Shown here: piece after piece, positions 1-10,443 of the stretch
Layout: every line of letters starts with the position of its first letter
How positions within the stretch are numbered: position 1 is the stretch's first letter
NCBI GenBank assembly: GCA_025765615.1
Contig: JAIVFJ010000017.1
Coordinates: 1-64,000, forward strand
Length of the DNA stretch: 64,000 nucleotides
Direction of reading: 5' to 3'
DNA from: Zopfochytrium polystomum
Taxonomy: Eukaryota; Chytridiomycota; Chytridiomycetes; Chytridiales; Chytridiaceae
The notes under the pieces: generated by a model
The model's database searches: none
The model's input: only the letters and a program-made list of their open reading frames with translations
What the model was told of the DNA's origin: nothing
Program-made: the position numbers and the translations under genes

Positions 1-135
1 CTGCGGATCCCGCTGCACGCCGGCAAGCGAGATCCACACCACCCGCCGCCGCCATCGAAGGCGGCTGCGTCGGCGGCGGCGGCGGCCTCGCGGACGCCGC
101 CAATCGCCACCCCCGAAAATTGCAAAGTTTTTCCT

Positions 136-149
136 CCCCTAACCCTAAC
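136..149. repeat. Telomeric repeat tract at the 3' end of LINE copy A
   Basis: CCCCTAACCCTAAC on the plus strand, i.e. GTTAGGGTTAGGGG reading in the element's sense. It separates the retrotransposon from GC-rich DNA at 1-135 in which I see no recognisable gene. Confidence 0.8.
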
Positions 150-439
150 TTTTCAATAGTGTATTATTCGCTCCAACCCGAAGGTGAGGAATCTGCAGCT
201 TGAAAGTTAAAAAAGTACATGCATATGAAGGAAAAGAAAGAAAGTCCAAGAGGTCAGAGGGGGCACATGTGAGAGAGAGAGAAAGCCAACGAAGAAGAAA
301 AACAAAGAGGCCAAGGTGAAGAGAAGAGGTCTGAAAGAACAGTAGAACCAAACTTAAACCAGACAACAGCTTAAAACTATAAAGTCAACACAACAAAAAA
401 CAAATAGAAAACAAATGATGAGGCAACAGAAACAGACAC

Positions 440-3400
440 TCATCCACCTCCCACTGAAGCTCTACTCTCTGTATCAGAGTCAACCCACCCGGATCCGTCC
501 GGCTTCCCCATCACTGCCTGAGTCTCCTTAGCCAGCCACCTGTTCCTCGATTCCCTGAACCCCTTGTTGCGCACTGGATCCCAGTGCGCACGCAGGGCTT
601 CCCTAGCTTGCCGCCGCACCTGTGCCATCTGCATGCGAGTCCTAAGATCCGCCCTCCTATCATCCACTGTCCCTGCTTCCATCAAATAGTCCGCCTCCTG
701 ATCTGCTGTGGTCTCTGAAGCATCCACAAAGTCCCTCATTCCAGCGCATTCCACTCGAATCTTTGCAATCAGCCTAGCAAGCTTCATCCCCAGCTTCTTT
801 GAAGCAACCCTCGTCTCCTGAGGGATCTTATCCGCATCATTGGCTGTGTAGGGCGCCCAGAAAGTCAGAGTCTGCAGCAGCAGATCCAGCACTGTGATGT
901 TCCTCCTCGCCTGCTCCACGCTTGGGACGCACTCAGGGTGGTCCGCCTCCAGGAGGCGGCGCACACCTGAACACTCCAAGGCATGGTTCCTGTCCAGCTC
1001 AGCATCACACTTCTTGCACTTCTGGTGATAGGCAACACGGCCACCCATCCAAGCCACAAGGCATCTCAACCACCTCCTGTTAAACATTGCACCAGAACGA
1101 ACCACCTGGCAGGGCCCCCGGTGAGGGGGGACCACCAGGGGTGCCACCACTCCAGTCAAGTTGGCCTTTTCCTTATACTTCTCAAGTGACACAGTGTGCA
1201 TCTTCTGCATAGCCACAGCATCAATGTTTTTGGGCTCCGATCTGGTAACTTCAAGGTCATACGGATAAGTCCTGTGTCTGACAAACGGAATCTGTGCCAA
1301 GGCCTTCCGTGGCACTGACCCAAAATATAGATCCACATCCGGTGTGAACAGAGTGAGCCTGGTGAGGGATCCTGCAGGAGCCCGCCGCCCCCGCTCCGCC
1401 ATGTGCCTGTACATGTGTGCGGTGGTGTTTCTCTGGTCCTGAGTGTGGTGCAGTCTGTAGAAATATCTCGCGTTCAACATTTTGTTGCGTGCAACCATAG
1501 GCACCACTCCAAGAATCAGATGCATTGCCACAGTGCTGGATGTTTTCCCAAAAGACAAAGCCTGGCGCAAACACATGTCCTGGACCTTCTGGGCCGGGGC
1601 CAAGAAGGCCTCTGAATTTGGCCTCAGTGCAAACCCATACTCCAGCATGGGCCGCAGAAAGCACATGTACACCCTGTACGCATTCACAGGCCGGAATCCC
1701 CAGCCATTGAACCCTCGAGATTTCAGAAACTGAAGCATCTTCTCAGTCTTCTTCACCCTCATCTGCAGAGACGTCTCAAAGTCGATGCCGTTGCAATCAC
1801 GCACAAGTCCCAGCTGCAGTGTGGTCTTCTCCTGGGGGAGCACCACCCCATTCATCTGCAATCTCAAGTTTCGTGTCTTGGAAACAACAACACATTTTTG
1901 TGCTGCAAAGGTCATGCCCCGCCTCTGGGACCAGTTGTGGACTTCATCAAGCAGATTCTGAAGGACAGCCTTGTTCCTTGCAAACACTGCAGAGTCATCA
2001 GCAAACAGCAGAGAGTTGATCTTCAATCCACCACATTCCAACTGGCTGTGGGGCACCCTAGAGAGCGCCTCAGGCAGCGAGTTGATGGCAACATTGAACA
2101 GCATTGGGGACAGCACAGTTCCCTGTAGAAATCCCCGCGTCACTGGAATCTGATCAGACTTCTGTCCCATGACCAGAAGCTGGCACGCATTAAAGTCAAA
2201 CAAGGATCTGAGAATCGGCAGCAACTGGTTCCTGGTGAACTCAGGACTCTTGTCATTCTTGGCATTCCAGATGGATTCCCACACGTAGTTCCTGCTTGTG
2301 CAATCATAGGCAGCCTTGATGTCCAAGTACACCACAGTCAGATCAGGGTACTGTTGCTGAAGCTCATGAAGAGTGAATGCCTGGTCCATGGTGGACCTGT
2401 GGCGCCTGAAACCACCCTGTGAGGGGTGGATCATTCCTTCAACCACTCTTTCCACCTGCGGGGCCAACACCCGCTCATACACCAGCCTCAACCTTGAGCA
2501 CAGAGAAATTGGCCTGTAGTTTGCCACATCAGTGTTCACCCCCTTGTTCTTGTACACCAGGGCAACATTCGCGATCCCCCAGAGTGTGGGAACCACCTGT
2601 AGGGCTGCAAGCAGCTGAAAGAATCTCTGCAACACAGGAGCCACCACATGTGGGGCAATGCACACCAGTTCGCCAAACAGGGCATCCTCCCCTGGGGCTT
2701 TGCCCCGGGGTGCAATCTTGCAAGCCTCTTCCACAGCATTCTTCTTGATCCAGGCTACTTCAGATAGCTTCAGAGGCACCATGGGCCGTTCAGCACTGCA
2801 GGCAGCTAAGACATTCTGGTTGACGGCATCAGTACCAGTTGGCTCATGGCCAATGGTTCCCCTAAAGTGATCAGCATAGTCTGGAAGTTTCTGAGGGTCA
2901 AGGGCACAGTGAGTGCGCTCCACTCTGGATTTCTGACACTTAATTCTCTTGGCTTCAGCAGCAAAGTCCTTGACAGCTAAGTCCTGCACAGCAGAGTACA
3001 CCCTCTTCCTGTAGCGTTTGATGGCCACCTTTGTCAGCCTGTTCCACTGCCTGAACTTTGCCCAGGCGTCCTTCTGCCCGACAGGATCATCATCAGGGTG
3101 GGCTTCAGCCTCCATGCGGGACAGGTCCCGCCGGCGCTTCAGCTCCTCCAAATGCTTCTCCTCGACATCAGGGCCGCCTGCACCACCCCTAAACTTGGTC
3201 TTCCCAGCCACTTGGACTCCAGTGTCCACAAGCCACTTCACCACCAACTGAGATACAGAGTCTGCACAGGCACGTCTGCGCTCAAAAGGCCACTCCTCCT
3301 GAGCTACAGCAGCGGCATTCAAAGACTTCCATGCTGAGTGAATCTCTTGTCTCAAGGGCTTCCTGGTCTCTGCAAGTTTCTTCTCATACTGGACTTGTCT

Positions 3401-3538
3401 CAGCATCAGCCTGCGCACATTCAGTCTCTCAAAGGGTGGCTTCATGGTCAAGTGTGTTCGAAGCTCAAAGGTGAGCATCCTGTGATCTGTGAAGGCCAAG
3501 TGTTCCTCAGGTGCGTCATGGACAACCAAGTTATGCAC
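440..3538 (-). CDS. LINE copy A ORF2, reverse transcriptase and C-terminal zinc knuckle
   Basis: Reverse transcriptase of a LINE, about 1030 residues of open frame. Visible RT blocks: YRPISLCS, the A motif VVYLDIKAAYD, the B motif GFLQGTVLSP and the C motif SLLFADDSAVF, so the catalytic aspartates are intact. Near the C terminus a C-x2-C-x7-H-x4-C knuckle (KCKKCDAELDRNHALEC) matches the terminal finger of many LINE RTs. The frame opens at a GTG and its first 30 residues still resemble the end of an endonuclease domain (FTDHRMLTFEL), so this is not a separate gene: it is the second part of ORF2, put out of frame from the endonuclease at about 3535. Either one indel inactivated the copy or a programmed shift is used. 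Confidence 0.85.
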   Translation of the reverse strand: MHNLVVHDAPEEHLAFTDHRMLTFELRTHLTMKPPFERLNVRRLMLRQVQYEKKLAETRKPLRQEIHSAWKSLNAAAVAQEEWPFERRRACADSVSQLVVKWLVDTGVQVAGKTKFRGGAGGPDVEEKHLEELKRRRDLSRMEAEAHPDDDPVGQKDAWAKFRQWNRLTKVAIKRYRKRVYSAVQDLAVKDFAAEAKRIKCQKSRVERTHCALDPQKLPDYADHFRGTIGHEPTGTDAVNQNVLAACSAERPMVPLKLSEVAWIKKNAVEEACKIAPRGKAPGEDALFGELVCIAPHVVAPVLQRFFQLLAALQVVPTLWGIANVALVYKNKGVNTDVANYRPISLCSRLRLVYERVLAPQVERVVEGMIHPSQGGFRRHRSTMDQAFTLHELQQQYPDLTVVYLDIKAAYDCTSRNYVWESIWNAKNDKSPEFTRNQLLPILRSLFDFNACQLLVMGQKSDQIPVTRGFLQGTVLSPMLFNVAINSLPEALSRVPHSQLECGGLKINSLLFADDSAVFARNKAVLQNLLDEVHNWSQRRGMTFAAQKCVVVSKTRNLRLQMNGVVLPQEKTTLQLGLVRDCNGIDFETSLQMRVKKTEKMLQFLKSRGFNGWGFRPVNAYRVYMCFLRPMLEYGFALRPNSEAFLAPAQKVQDMCLRQALSFGKTSSTVAMHLILGVVPMVARNKMLNARYFYRLHHTQDQRNTTAHMYRHMAERGRRAPAGSLTRLTLFTPDVDLYFGSVPRKALAQIPFVRHRTYPYDLEVTRSEPKNIDAVAMQKMHTVSLEKYKEKANLTGVVAPLVVPPHRGPCQVVRSGAMFNRRWLRCLVAWMGGRVAYHQKCKKCDAELDRNHALECSGVRRLLEADHPECVPSVEQARRNITVLDLLLQTLTFWAPYTANDADKIPQETRVASKKLGMKLARLIAKIRVECAGMRDFVDASETTADQEADYLMEAGTVDDRRADLRTRMQMAQVRRQAREALRAHWDPVRNKGFRESRNRWLAKETQAVMGKPDGSGWVDSDTESRASVGGG

Positions 3539-4241
3539 AGCTCCAAGTCCAGCATCGATTCACAAGGAGCAAGTCAGTGACTCCCCTGCCTACTGGGCCA
3601 GCGATTCTAGGTGAGAAAGTGGTCCACTGTCCCTGAACTGGCTCAACCCTGCTCCATCCTGAACCATCAATCCAAGCGCGCCACCAGTCCACCCTCAGCC
3701 TGGGCTGCGAGTGAGCACAGCCGTACTCCTGCAGTGAAGTGTTGAAATCTCCAATGATCAGAAAGGGTGCCTGGGGGTTAGCCCCAGCAATCCTGTCTGC
3801 TGTTGCTGAGAATGACTGAAGCACCTCCAAATCCGTCGAGGGTGCAAAGTACACCACTGCCATGATAATCTCTGACATCCTGGCAATGACCCACTCCCCC
3901 TTTGTGTCCTTCTCCAGAGTCTGCACCACCAAGTCCTCCTCCATCCTCCTGCCCTTATGAATGGACACCCCCTTCTTGCCCTTATGCCCAAGCCGTTCCT
4001 CAAACTCCAACGCCGGTCCCCTTGAGTCAGCCACCAATCCCCTCAACGGGTTATTCTCCACCACAGTGATCCCAGTGTCCGCCAACAAAATATAGTCTGA
4101 ATGGAAATCTGAAAATGCTTGGTCTATGTTCTTGACATGTCCTGAGAGCGAGCAGTTCAAGTTCACAAATCCAAATCTAAGTCCATCAATCATCAAGCAT
4201 AGAGTCGGCACCACTGGAAGCTCCTGTGTCTTCAGCCCCAC
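3531..4241 (-). CDS. LINE copy A ORF2, endonuclease (EEP) part
   Basis: Endonuclease/exonuclease/phosphatase-fold domain that would nick the target DNA for target-primed reverse transcription. Seen in order: LRFGFVNLNCS, ILLADTGITVVE, VVYFAPS, and LIIGDFN with the catalytic Asp-Asn pair. The frame terminates at 3531 within the last strand of the fold, and the missing end continues in the adjacent frame that opens into the reverse transcriptase. It overlaps ORF1 by about 55 bp, a common ORF1/ORF2 arrangement in LINEs. The first Met in the sequence is a near-ATG codon, so the exact translation start is not certain. Confidence 0.75.
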   Translation of the reverse strand: MGLKTQELPVVPTLCLMIDGLRFGFVNLNCSLSGHVKNIDQAFSDFHSDYILLADTGITVVENNPLRGLVADSRGPALEFEERLGHKGKKGVSIHKGRRMEEDLVVQTLEKDTKGEWVIARMSEIIMAVVYFAPSTDLEVLQSFSATADRIAGANPQAPFLIIGDFNTSLQEYGCAHSQPRLRVDWWRAWIDGSGWSRVEPVQGQWTTFSPRIAGPVGRGVTDLLLVNRCWTWSCA

Positions 4242-6197
4242 GAGGCCTGGGTGTCTCTAAAGGTTCTGCCTCCGTCTCCGGCTCCTTCCCCTTGGCGGGA
4301 AAGTGTGACGGGTCGCGAAGCTTCCCCTTCAGGTCAGCCACAAACCGGCGGGGCACAAAGTCACAGATAGACTTTGCCAGCAGCACAGAGGGACGGAATG
4401 TCGGGTGGTTCAGAATTCCAGCAATACGGCTCAGATATGCACGCACAGCAGCAGCTTCAGCCTCGGCCCCTGATCGAAGGCGCGAGGGTTTCCAGGGTTC
4501 ACACTCATCATCCACCACAACCTCAGCCTTTTTACAGGCAGCCACAAACTTGGCCTTCTCAGATTCTAAAACCCAGCATTCCATCAATGACGCATGCTTG
4601 CCAATCACAGAGATCTCAGGGACCCGAGGGAATCCATTCGCAGCAGTGAATAGCAGTCTCAAACTGTGGCGGGGCGCAGCTCGACCAATATCTGAAAGAT
4701 TGGGCCTAACATATACTGGAACGTACTTCGCTCCTTCAAGGGACCACGCAGGCGGGACATAGTCTGGCGCTGCGCGGCGCGCCTCGACAACAGAGGATCT
4801 GGGTCTGAAAATCTGCTTGAGCTTGGTCTCAGTGTCAACCTTGGGGTCGGTGATCAACTTAATGCCCTTGCGGAAGTTGTTAGCGAAAAGCGGTTCTGGT
4901 GCTTTGGCTGCCGCGATGGCAGCAAAACTTAGCGGAAAACGTCGGGTCGTGGGGATACCCCCACTCCCCCTCAGATTGGGGTGTCCAGTGGAAGCTCGAG
5001 AGGAGGGGCGTTGCTCCTCCCTACGCGCTTTCAGCCTCTCCGTCAGGTCCCCCCGCGTTCCACCATCAGTCTCCGCGTCTTCGTCGTCGTCGTCGTCGAC
5101 CCTCCTCTCCCGGCGCACACTTCGGACGCGTTCCAGCTCCTCCTCAAGCGCGCGGATACGCTCGTCCTTTGCGATGATGGTATTTTCCAAATCAGTGATT
5201 TTTCCGCGTAATTTATCGAGGGTCTCCGTAAAATACGTGGCCTTGTCTCGGGATTGTTGGTTAAGGCGCTCCTGTTCTGTCCACCGACGTTGTTGACTGG
5301 CCATGAAACCGATTAATTCCTCGTTGGTCGGGGGGATGAGGGTGTACGTGGAGTCGGAGGAGGAGCCTGTCAGCACCGCCTGTGATGACGCTTGCGAGGG
5401 TTGGGATGGGGTCGTTCGATGGGACATATCTGGGCCGGCGTCGAGCGGTGCAGGGGTTGCGTCGCACGATGCGGGGTCGGTGTCGGGGGGCGCCCAATCG
5501 TCGGACTCCTCCGAGTCGCTGCCAGTGGGATTGCGGCGAGAGGAAGACACAGATCTGGTGGGAGGGGGATCGTGCGACGCAGATCGGCCCCGCTTCGCTG
5601 CTGTTGCGTCGATTGACGGGGGGGTACGATGTTTCGGGTGACGGGGGGGTTGCTGGGGCGTTGCTGGGGGATCGGATGCCGTGGGGGTTGTCGTGGTGGC
5701 GGTAGCGGTCTGCCAAACGTGGCGATTTGCGGCGTCGAGAGCGGCGGCGTCAGTAGAGTTTGGATCGGCCAGCACGCTGTGGAACCGGCTGGCGATCGTC
5801 GGCTTACAGTGGGAGCAGGCGATCGACAATCGACGGATACCGGATTTCGCGTTTGGTCGGCCAGCAACTCCTCGCGAGATGAGATGCTTGCTGCAGGTCG
5901 GGCAGAGGATCTGCTTCTGATGGTGTTGGAAGAGATCTCGTTCGAGCGAATGGAATTCGGCGGCAGTGGTGACGTTAAATCGAGATCGGGGAAACTGTGG
6001 CGGTGATGGCGTCGTGGGTGCGGTTTCCTGACTGCCTAGGACAGCTTCAGAGGCCGCGACGACCGCCGGTGGGTTGGTGATCGATGGGAAGTTGAGTTTG
6101 GTTTGCTTAGACAGCGTGGTCGACTGCGACTTTGCCTCGCGACGACGTCCTCGGTGTCTGTCCCAGACAGACACGAGAATGTGAAGAAAGAAAAAGT
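4186..6197 (-). CDS. LINE copy A ORF1 (gag-like nucleic-acid-binding protein), no own start codon seen
   Basis: ORF1-like protein of about 670 residues within the element. From the N terminus: a Ser/Thr/Pro-rich segment, a Cys pair motif LCPTCSKHL followed by ACSHCKP (C-x2-C ... C-x2-C, possible zinc site), a long low-complexity Pro/Asp-rich region, a predicted coiled coil around LRGKITDLENTIIAKDERI, then a basic/acidic run and a globular C-terminal part. This arrangement is typical of fungal LINE ORF1 proteins. No ATG lies in frame between the element's 5' boundary (about 6197) and a Met far inside the low-complexity region; instead the frame stays open across the junction into the 3' region of copy B, up to 6510, where an in-frame ATG exists. 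The stop is at 4186. Confidence 0.65.
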
Positions 6198-6211
6198 CCC
6201 CTAACCCTAAC
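6198..6211. repeat. Telomeric repeat tract between LINE copies A and B
   Basis: CCCCTAACCCTAAC, identical in sequence and relative position to the tract at 136-149. It marks the 3' end of copy B and the 5' boundary of copy A. Confidence 0.8.
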
Positions 6212-6510
6212 TTTTCAACGGGATTTATTCGCTCCAACCCGCCCCCGAAGGAAAGGGTGAGGAATCTGCAACTTTGAAAGTTAAAAAAGTACATGCGTGT
6301 GAAGGAAGGAAGGTCCAAGAGGTCAGAGGGGGCACATGTGAGAGAGAGAGAGAAAGTCAAAGAAGAAGAAAAACAAAGAGGCCAAGGTGAAGAGAAGAAA
6401 GCAGAAAGAACAGTAGAAACAAACTTAAACCAGACAACAGCTTGAAAATAGAAAGACAACACAACAAAGAACAAATGGAAAACAAATGATGAGGCAAAAG
6501 AAACAGACAC

Positions 6511-7636
6511 TCATCTACCTCCCACTGAGACAGCGCTATCTGTATCAGAGTCGACCCACCCGGATCCGTCCGGCTTCCCCGTCACTCCCTGAGTCTCCTT
6601 AACCAGCCACCTGTTCCTCGATTCCCTAAACCCCTTGTTGCGCACTGGATCCCAGTGCGCACGCAGGGCTTCCCTAGCTTGCCGCCGCACCTGCGCCATC
6701 TGCATGCGAGTCCTAAGATCCGCCCTCCTTTCATCCACTGTCCCTGCTTCCATCAAATAGTCCGCCTCCTGATCTGCTGTGGTCTCTGAAGCATCCACAA
6801 AGTCCCTCATTCCAGCGCATTCCACTCGAATCTTTGCAATCAGCCTAGCCAGCTTCATCCCCAGTTTCTTTGAAGCAACCCTCGTCTCCTGAGGGATCTT
6901 ATCTGCATCATTGGCTGTGTATGGTGCCCAGAAAGTCAGAGTCTGCAGCAGCAGATCCAGCACTGTGATGTTCCTCCTCGCCTGCTCCACGCTTGGGACG
7001 CACTCAGGGTGGTCCGCCTCCAGGAGGCGGCGCACACCTGAACACTCCAAGGCATGGTTCCTGTCCAGCTCAGCATCACACTTCTTGCACTTCTGGTGAT
7101 AGGCCACACGACCACCCATCCAAGCCACAAGGCATCTCAACCACCTCCTGTTAAACATTGCACCAGACCGAACCACCTGGCAGGGCCCCCGGTGAGGGGG
7201 GACCACCAGAGGTGCCACCACTCCAGTCAAGTTGGCCTTTTCCTTGTACTTCTCAAGTGACACAGTGTGCATCTTCTGCATAGCAACAGCATCAATGTTC
7301 TTGGGCTCAGATCTGGTAACTTCAAGGTCATATGGATAAGTCCTGTGTCTGACAAACGGAATCTGTGCCAAGGCCTTCCGTGGCACCGATCCAAAATATA
7401 GGTCCACATCCGGTGTGAACAGAGTGAGCCTGGTGAGGGATCCTGCAGGAGCCCGCCGCCCCCGCTCCGCCATGTGCCTGTACATGTGTGCAGTGGTGCT
7501 TCTCTGGTCCTGAGTGTGGTGCAGTCTGTAGAAATATCTCGCGTTCAACATCTTGTTGCGTGCAACCATCGGCACCACTCCAAAAATCAGATGCATTGCC
7601 ACAGTGCTGGATGTTTTCCCAAAAGACAGAGCTTGG
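6511..7636 (-). pseudogene. LINE copy B ORF2 C-terminal fragment
   Basis: About 370 residues of the reverse transcriptase C-terminal region, starting mid-protein at the truncation point and ending with the same C-x2-C-x7-H-x4-C knuckle as copy A. It differs from copy A by scattered substitutions only, so the two insertions are recent relative to the divergence of the family. It lacks the catalytic RT blocks and the endonuclease and cannot be autonomous. Confidence 0.85.
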
Positions 7637-7654
7637 CCCTAACCCTAACCCTAC
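7637..7654. repeat. Telomeric repeat tract at the truncated end of LINE copy B
   Basis: CCCTAACCCTAACCCTAC at the right-hand border of the tandem LINE pair. To its right is unique DNA. Confidence 0.85.
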
Positions 7655-8800
7655 CCTCAAACTCAAAGTTGGGGTCCCCGGCGAGCGTCAATGGACACCC
7701 TGTGGCCGTCAATGCTCCTCAATCACTCAGAGGATAAGCGCGGCCGTTAGCCACGCCACCACCGATCGACTCACCACCCCCTTCGGACGATTCCAGCTCT
7801 TCACCACGGTCGCGGGAGTCCCGTGGAAATAGCTGCTCGAACGACACACACCCTGGGCTCTGCACAGCAGCAGCTGGATCCGACGGACAGCCTGCAGAAA
7901 AAAGCGATTACGCCCTCGTCCTGAAGTGGGCCATTACTCAAGGCGGCGATCGGATCTCAAGCGGAAGGGAGTTTTGAGTGATTTTTCCGAGTGCCGTTTT
8001 CGTTGAAGGGTTTAAACAGTAGATAACTTTTGTCTGGTGGTGACTCTTCATAGGTTTTGGAAGACCGCTCTGATGGCCGGCGACCCACCGGGAATCTGCT
8101 CGCCTGCCGTCAGAGCCGTTTCTTCCAAAAAACTGTGGGTAGTCGTCACTAGGCCGAAGCTCTCCAAACTGTTTCAAGGCTTCAAGGAATCGAACGACAA
8201 TGCGAAAAACCACGGAATACTCCTCCCAACCTGCAAAGAGCAAAGAATTCGTGCCCACACGAGCAAGCGTCTCAGCAGCACGCGGCAAGTGCTTCACCGT
8301 GTTGTACAACGACCCTCAATCTGATTGCCGTCGACCTCGGAAGCTCGCTTGCCATAGGCGAGGACGCGATGAACGACTTAACTGGCGGACAGGCGGAGAC
8401 CCTCGGTCGCGTCGCCGCGACCGTTGTTGAGGTGGACACGGGCATGTCTTCTGGTTTTGCTTCTTCTCCTTGCCTCTCGGATGGCGCGGCTTTCGCCGGC
8501 TAAAGTCCAGTTATCTTCTTAATCTTCATTCCATTTCAAAGGCATTCCAGCTTTTCTGCCTCTCTTTCGCCGTGTTGACCTCTTTTCCCGCCACGCAACG
8601 TGCATTTTTCTTTCTAGGGTGCCATCGAATAGAAACTCACTGTGGATCGCCATAATATTGACCAAACGGTTGCTGCATCTTGGTCTGCTTAAGGTCTGCT
8701 TGACTGGCTCACCAAAGCTCTGCACTAGATCCCTTTTCTTCTCGCGGAGCTTTGGTTGAAGTGTGCTACATACAAAAACTTTTTCGATCATACGGCACCA
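7655..8800. other. Intergenic region with no assignable gene
   Basis: Unique DNA between the LINE pair and the ankyrin cluster. Short coding-like stretches are present on the plus strand: one frame from an ATG at 8073, another from 8200, and a third around 8310-8500 with regular codon-like composition ending at a TAA near 8500. They are in different frames and match nothing I recognise, so they may be exons of a small gene or decayed coding sequence. No function is proposed. Confidence 0.3.
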
Positions 8801-10047
8801 TCACGAGATGGCGCAGGACAACGCGCTGGTCCCCCGGGTCGCGCCCGCCTCCACCAACGCCTCCACAATCTCCTTGTGCTTAAAGTGCTGCGCGACCATC
8901 ATCGGTGTGAATCCTTCCGAGCTGACGCGGTTCACGTCGGCGCGACCCGAAGCGACAAGGAGCCTGATCATATCCACCAGGCCATTCGCCGCCGCAAACG
9001 TCAGCGGCGTGTGCCCGTCGAAGCGCTCCCCGTTCGGGTCCGCCCGGCCTCCAGGAGCGCAACCACGCAGTCCGGGTGCCCGCCCATCACCGCCGCCGCC
9101 AGCGGCGTCACACCTTTGCTGTTCGCCACGTCTACTTCCACGACGACGCGATCACCCGCGTCGTTCTTGATCGCCAGCAGCTCCGCGATAACGTCTCTGC
9201 GCCCCACACATGCGGCCGCAAACAGCGGCGTGATCCCTTCGAGGACTGTCGCGCCGCCGCCGCCGCCCTCGCCGCTTGGTTGCTCCTCGCGATACGTTGC
9301 GCGCGGGTCCGCGCCGTGCGCGAGAAGCCACTTGACGACGCTGGCATTGGACGGCACGGCGCTCACGGCGGTGGCGGCGGCCGCGGCCGCGGCGTGCAAC
9401 GCTTGACGGCCGTTCTTGTCGGCCGCGTGGATGTCGGCGCCACGGTCAAAGAGGAGCTGGACGCAGTCGGTGCTGCCGGCCGCGGCGGCCGCCAGGATCG
9501 GAGTCGCTTCGTCGTGGTCGCGGGCGTTCACATCCGCGCCGCGATCCAGCAGGAGCGCAGCCATCTCGGCATGGGCATTGCGACAGGCCGCGTGAAGTGC
9601 AGTCTCCCGGCTGTCGCTCGCGGTCGTGACATCCGCCCCTCGCTCGAGCAGCAGCAGTGCGCAGTCCCCGCTGTTTTCAGAGATGGCAGTGATCAACGGT
9701 GACTCGCCCTTGGAGTCTCTGATGTTGATATCGGCGCCGTGGTCGAGGAGGACGGCGAGAAACTCGGGGAGGTTCATTTGGCTCGAGATGTGGAGGGCAG
9801 TGGTGGTCAAAGTCCCTGGCGGCTCGGCGGGGTCGTCCGGAATGAAGACTGGAACGACGACGAGGTTGTCCGGGTTCGCACCCTTCTTGAGGATGGACGT
9901 TACCAGGTCGAGGTTCTTGCAGGCGCAGGCAGTGGAAAGGGCCTTTGTGTCGGCATAGACGGCGGGTTCGTACCAGGGGAAGGCCTCGGCAATGGCCTCG
10001 CAGGCGGCGGCGACGGCGGCGTGGCGGGCGGCGTTGTCGGTGGCCAT
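8801..10047 (-). pseudogene. Ankyrin-repeat protein gene with a frameshift near the C terminus
   Basis: Starts at ATG 10047 and encodes an ankyrin-repeat protein, a protein-interaction scaffold; partners unknown. At least seven repeats are visible with cores such as TALHISSQ, ESPLITAI, TALHAACRNAH, QALHAAAA and TPLFAAAC, and recurring LLLDRGADVNARD-type turns. The frame closes at about 9001, but the expected last repeats (HTPLTFAAANG, then FTPMMVAQHFKHKEI) continue in another frame to a stop at 8801. The break is in a GC run at about 9045, where one base appears to be missing. It could be a real inactivating deletion or a sequencing error. Two partial relatives lie just upstream on the opposite strand. 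Confidence 0.75.
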
Positions 10048-10201
10048 TGAGTTGTCTGTTGATTGCTGCTTAATTTTTTTTCTTTTGAAATTTTCCGAAT
10101 TTGGATGTATTGTCTTTGCAGTTTTTGCGCCACCCGCCCGTTTGGCTGCGGATGCAAACCCCAAACCCGCAGACCCCTCGGCAGGCCAGCCGTTGTGGCC
10201 C

Positions 10202-10443
10202 TTTGCACCGCCTGCGTCGACGCGCACACCCCGTTGACGTTTGCGGCGGCGAATGGCTTGGTGGATCTGGCCAGGCTTTTGTTTGATTCAGGCCGCGCGG
10301 ATGTGAACCGCGTCAGTGCAAAGGGGTTCACGCCGATGATGGTCGCGCAGCACTTTAAGCACACGGATATCGTCGAGGCGTTAGTGGAGGAGGGTGCGTC
10401 GCCGGGCAGAGGGACCAGCGCGTCGTCCTGCACTGTCTCATGA
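10202..10443 (+). pseudogene. Ankyrin paralogue, C-terminal fragment
   Basis: In-frame fragment of about 75 residues matching the last repeats of the minus-strand neighbour (HTPLTFAAANGLVD, GFTPMMVAQHFKH, VEALVEEGA) and ending at a proper stop. It is preceded by an ALCTAC stretch that corresponds to the N-terminal part of the next paralogue (around 10945), so an internal deletion has joined the beginning of the family to its end. It sits inside the upstream region of the minus-strand gene that starts at 10047. Confidence 0.65.

Larger units (their letters stand above)
136..6197 (-). mobile_element. Non-LTR retrotransposon (LINE) copy A, flanked by telomeric repeats
   Basis: Nearly full-length LINE read on the minus strand: ORF1 at high coordinates, then apurinic-like endonuclease, then reverse transcriptase, then a roughly 290-bp 3' region ending directly in TTAGGG-type repeats (plus strand CCCCTAACCCTAAC at 136-149). 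A second copy abuts it head-to-tail at 6198, where the same telomeric tract recurs. The 3' region of copy A (150-439) and that of copy B (6212-6510) are almost identical apart from small indels. The position of the telomeric tract at each 3' end suggests a target-specific element comparable in behaviour to SART/TRAS of insects; that comparison is inference. The clade is not determined. Confidence 0.85.
6198..7636 (-). mobile_element. LINE copy B, 5'-truncated, same family as copy A
   Basis: Contains the 3' region and the last third of ORF2 of the same LINE family, in the same orientation as copy A and joined to its 5' end. Identity to copy A stops at about 7636, where copy A continues with ORF2 but this copy passes straight into CCCTAACCCTAACCCTA. 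The truncation is therefore joined to a telomeric tract, as expected when target-primed reverse transcription aborts in a telomere-repeat target. Confidence 0.85.

Noticed and set aside
1..7654. True chromosome end at the left side of the window
   Set aside because: Each telomeric tract has only two to three units and non-telomeric DNA continues on both sides, so these are interstitial.
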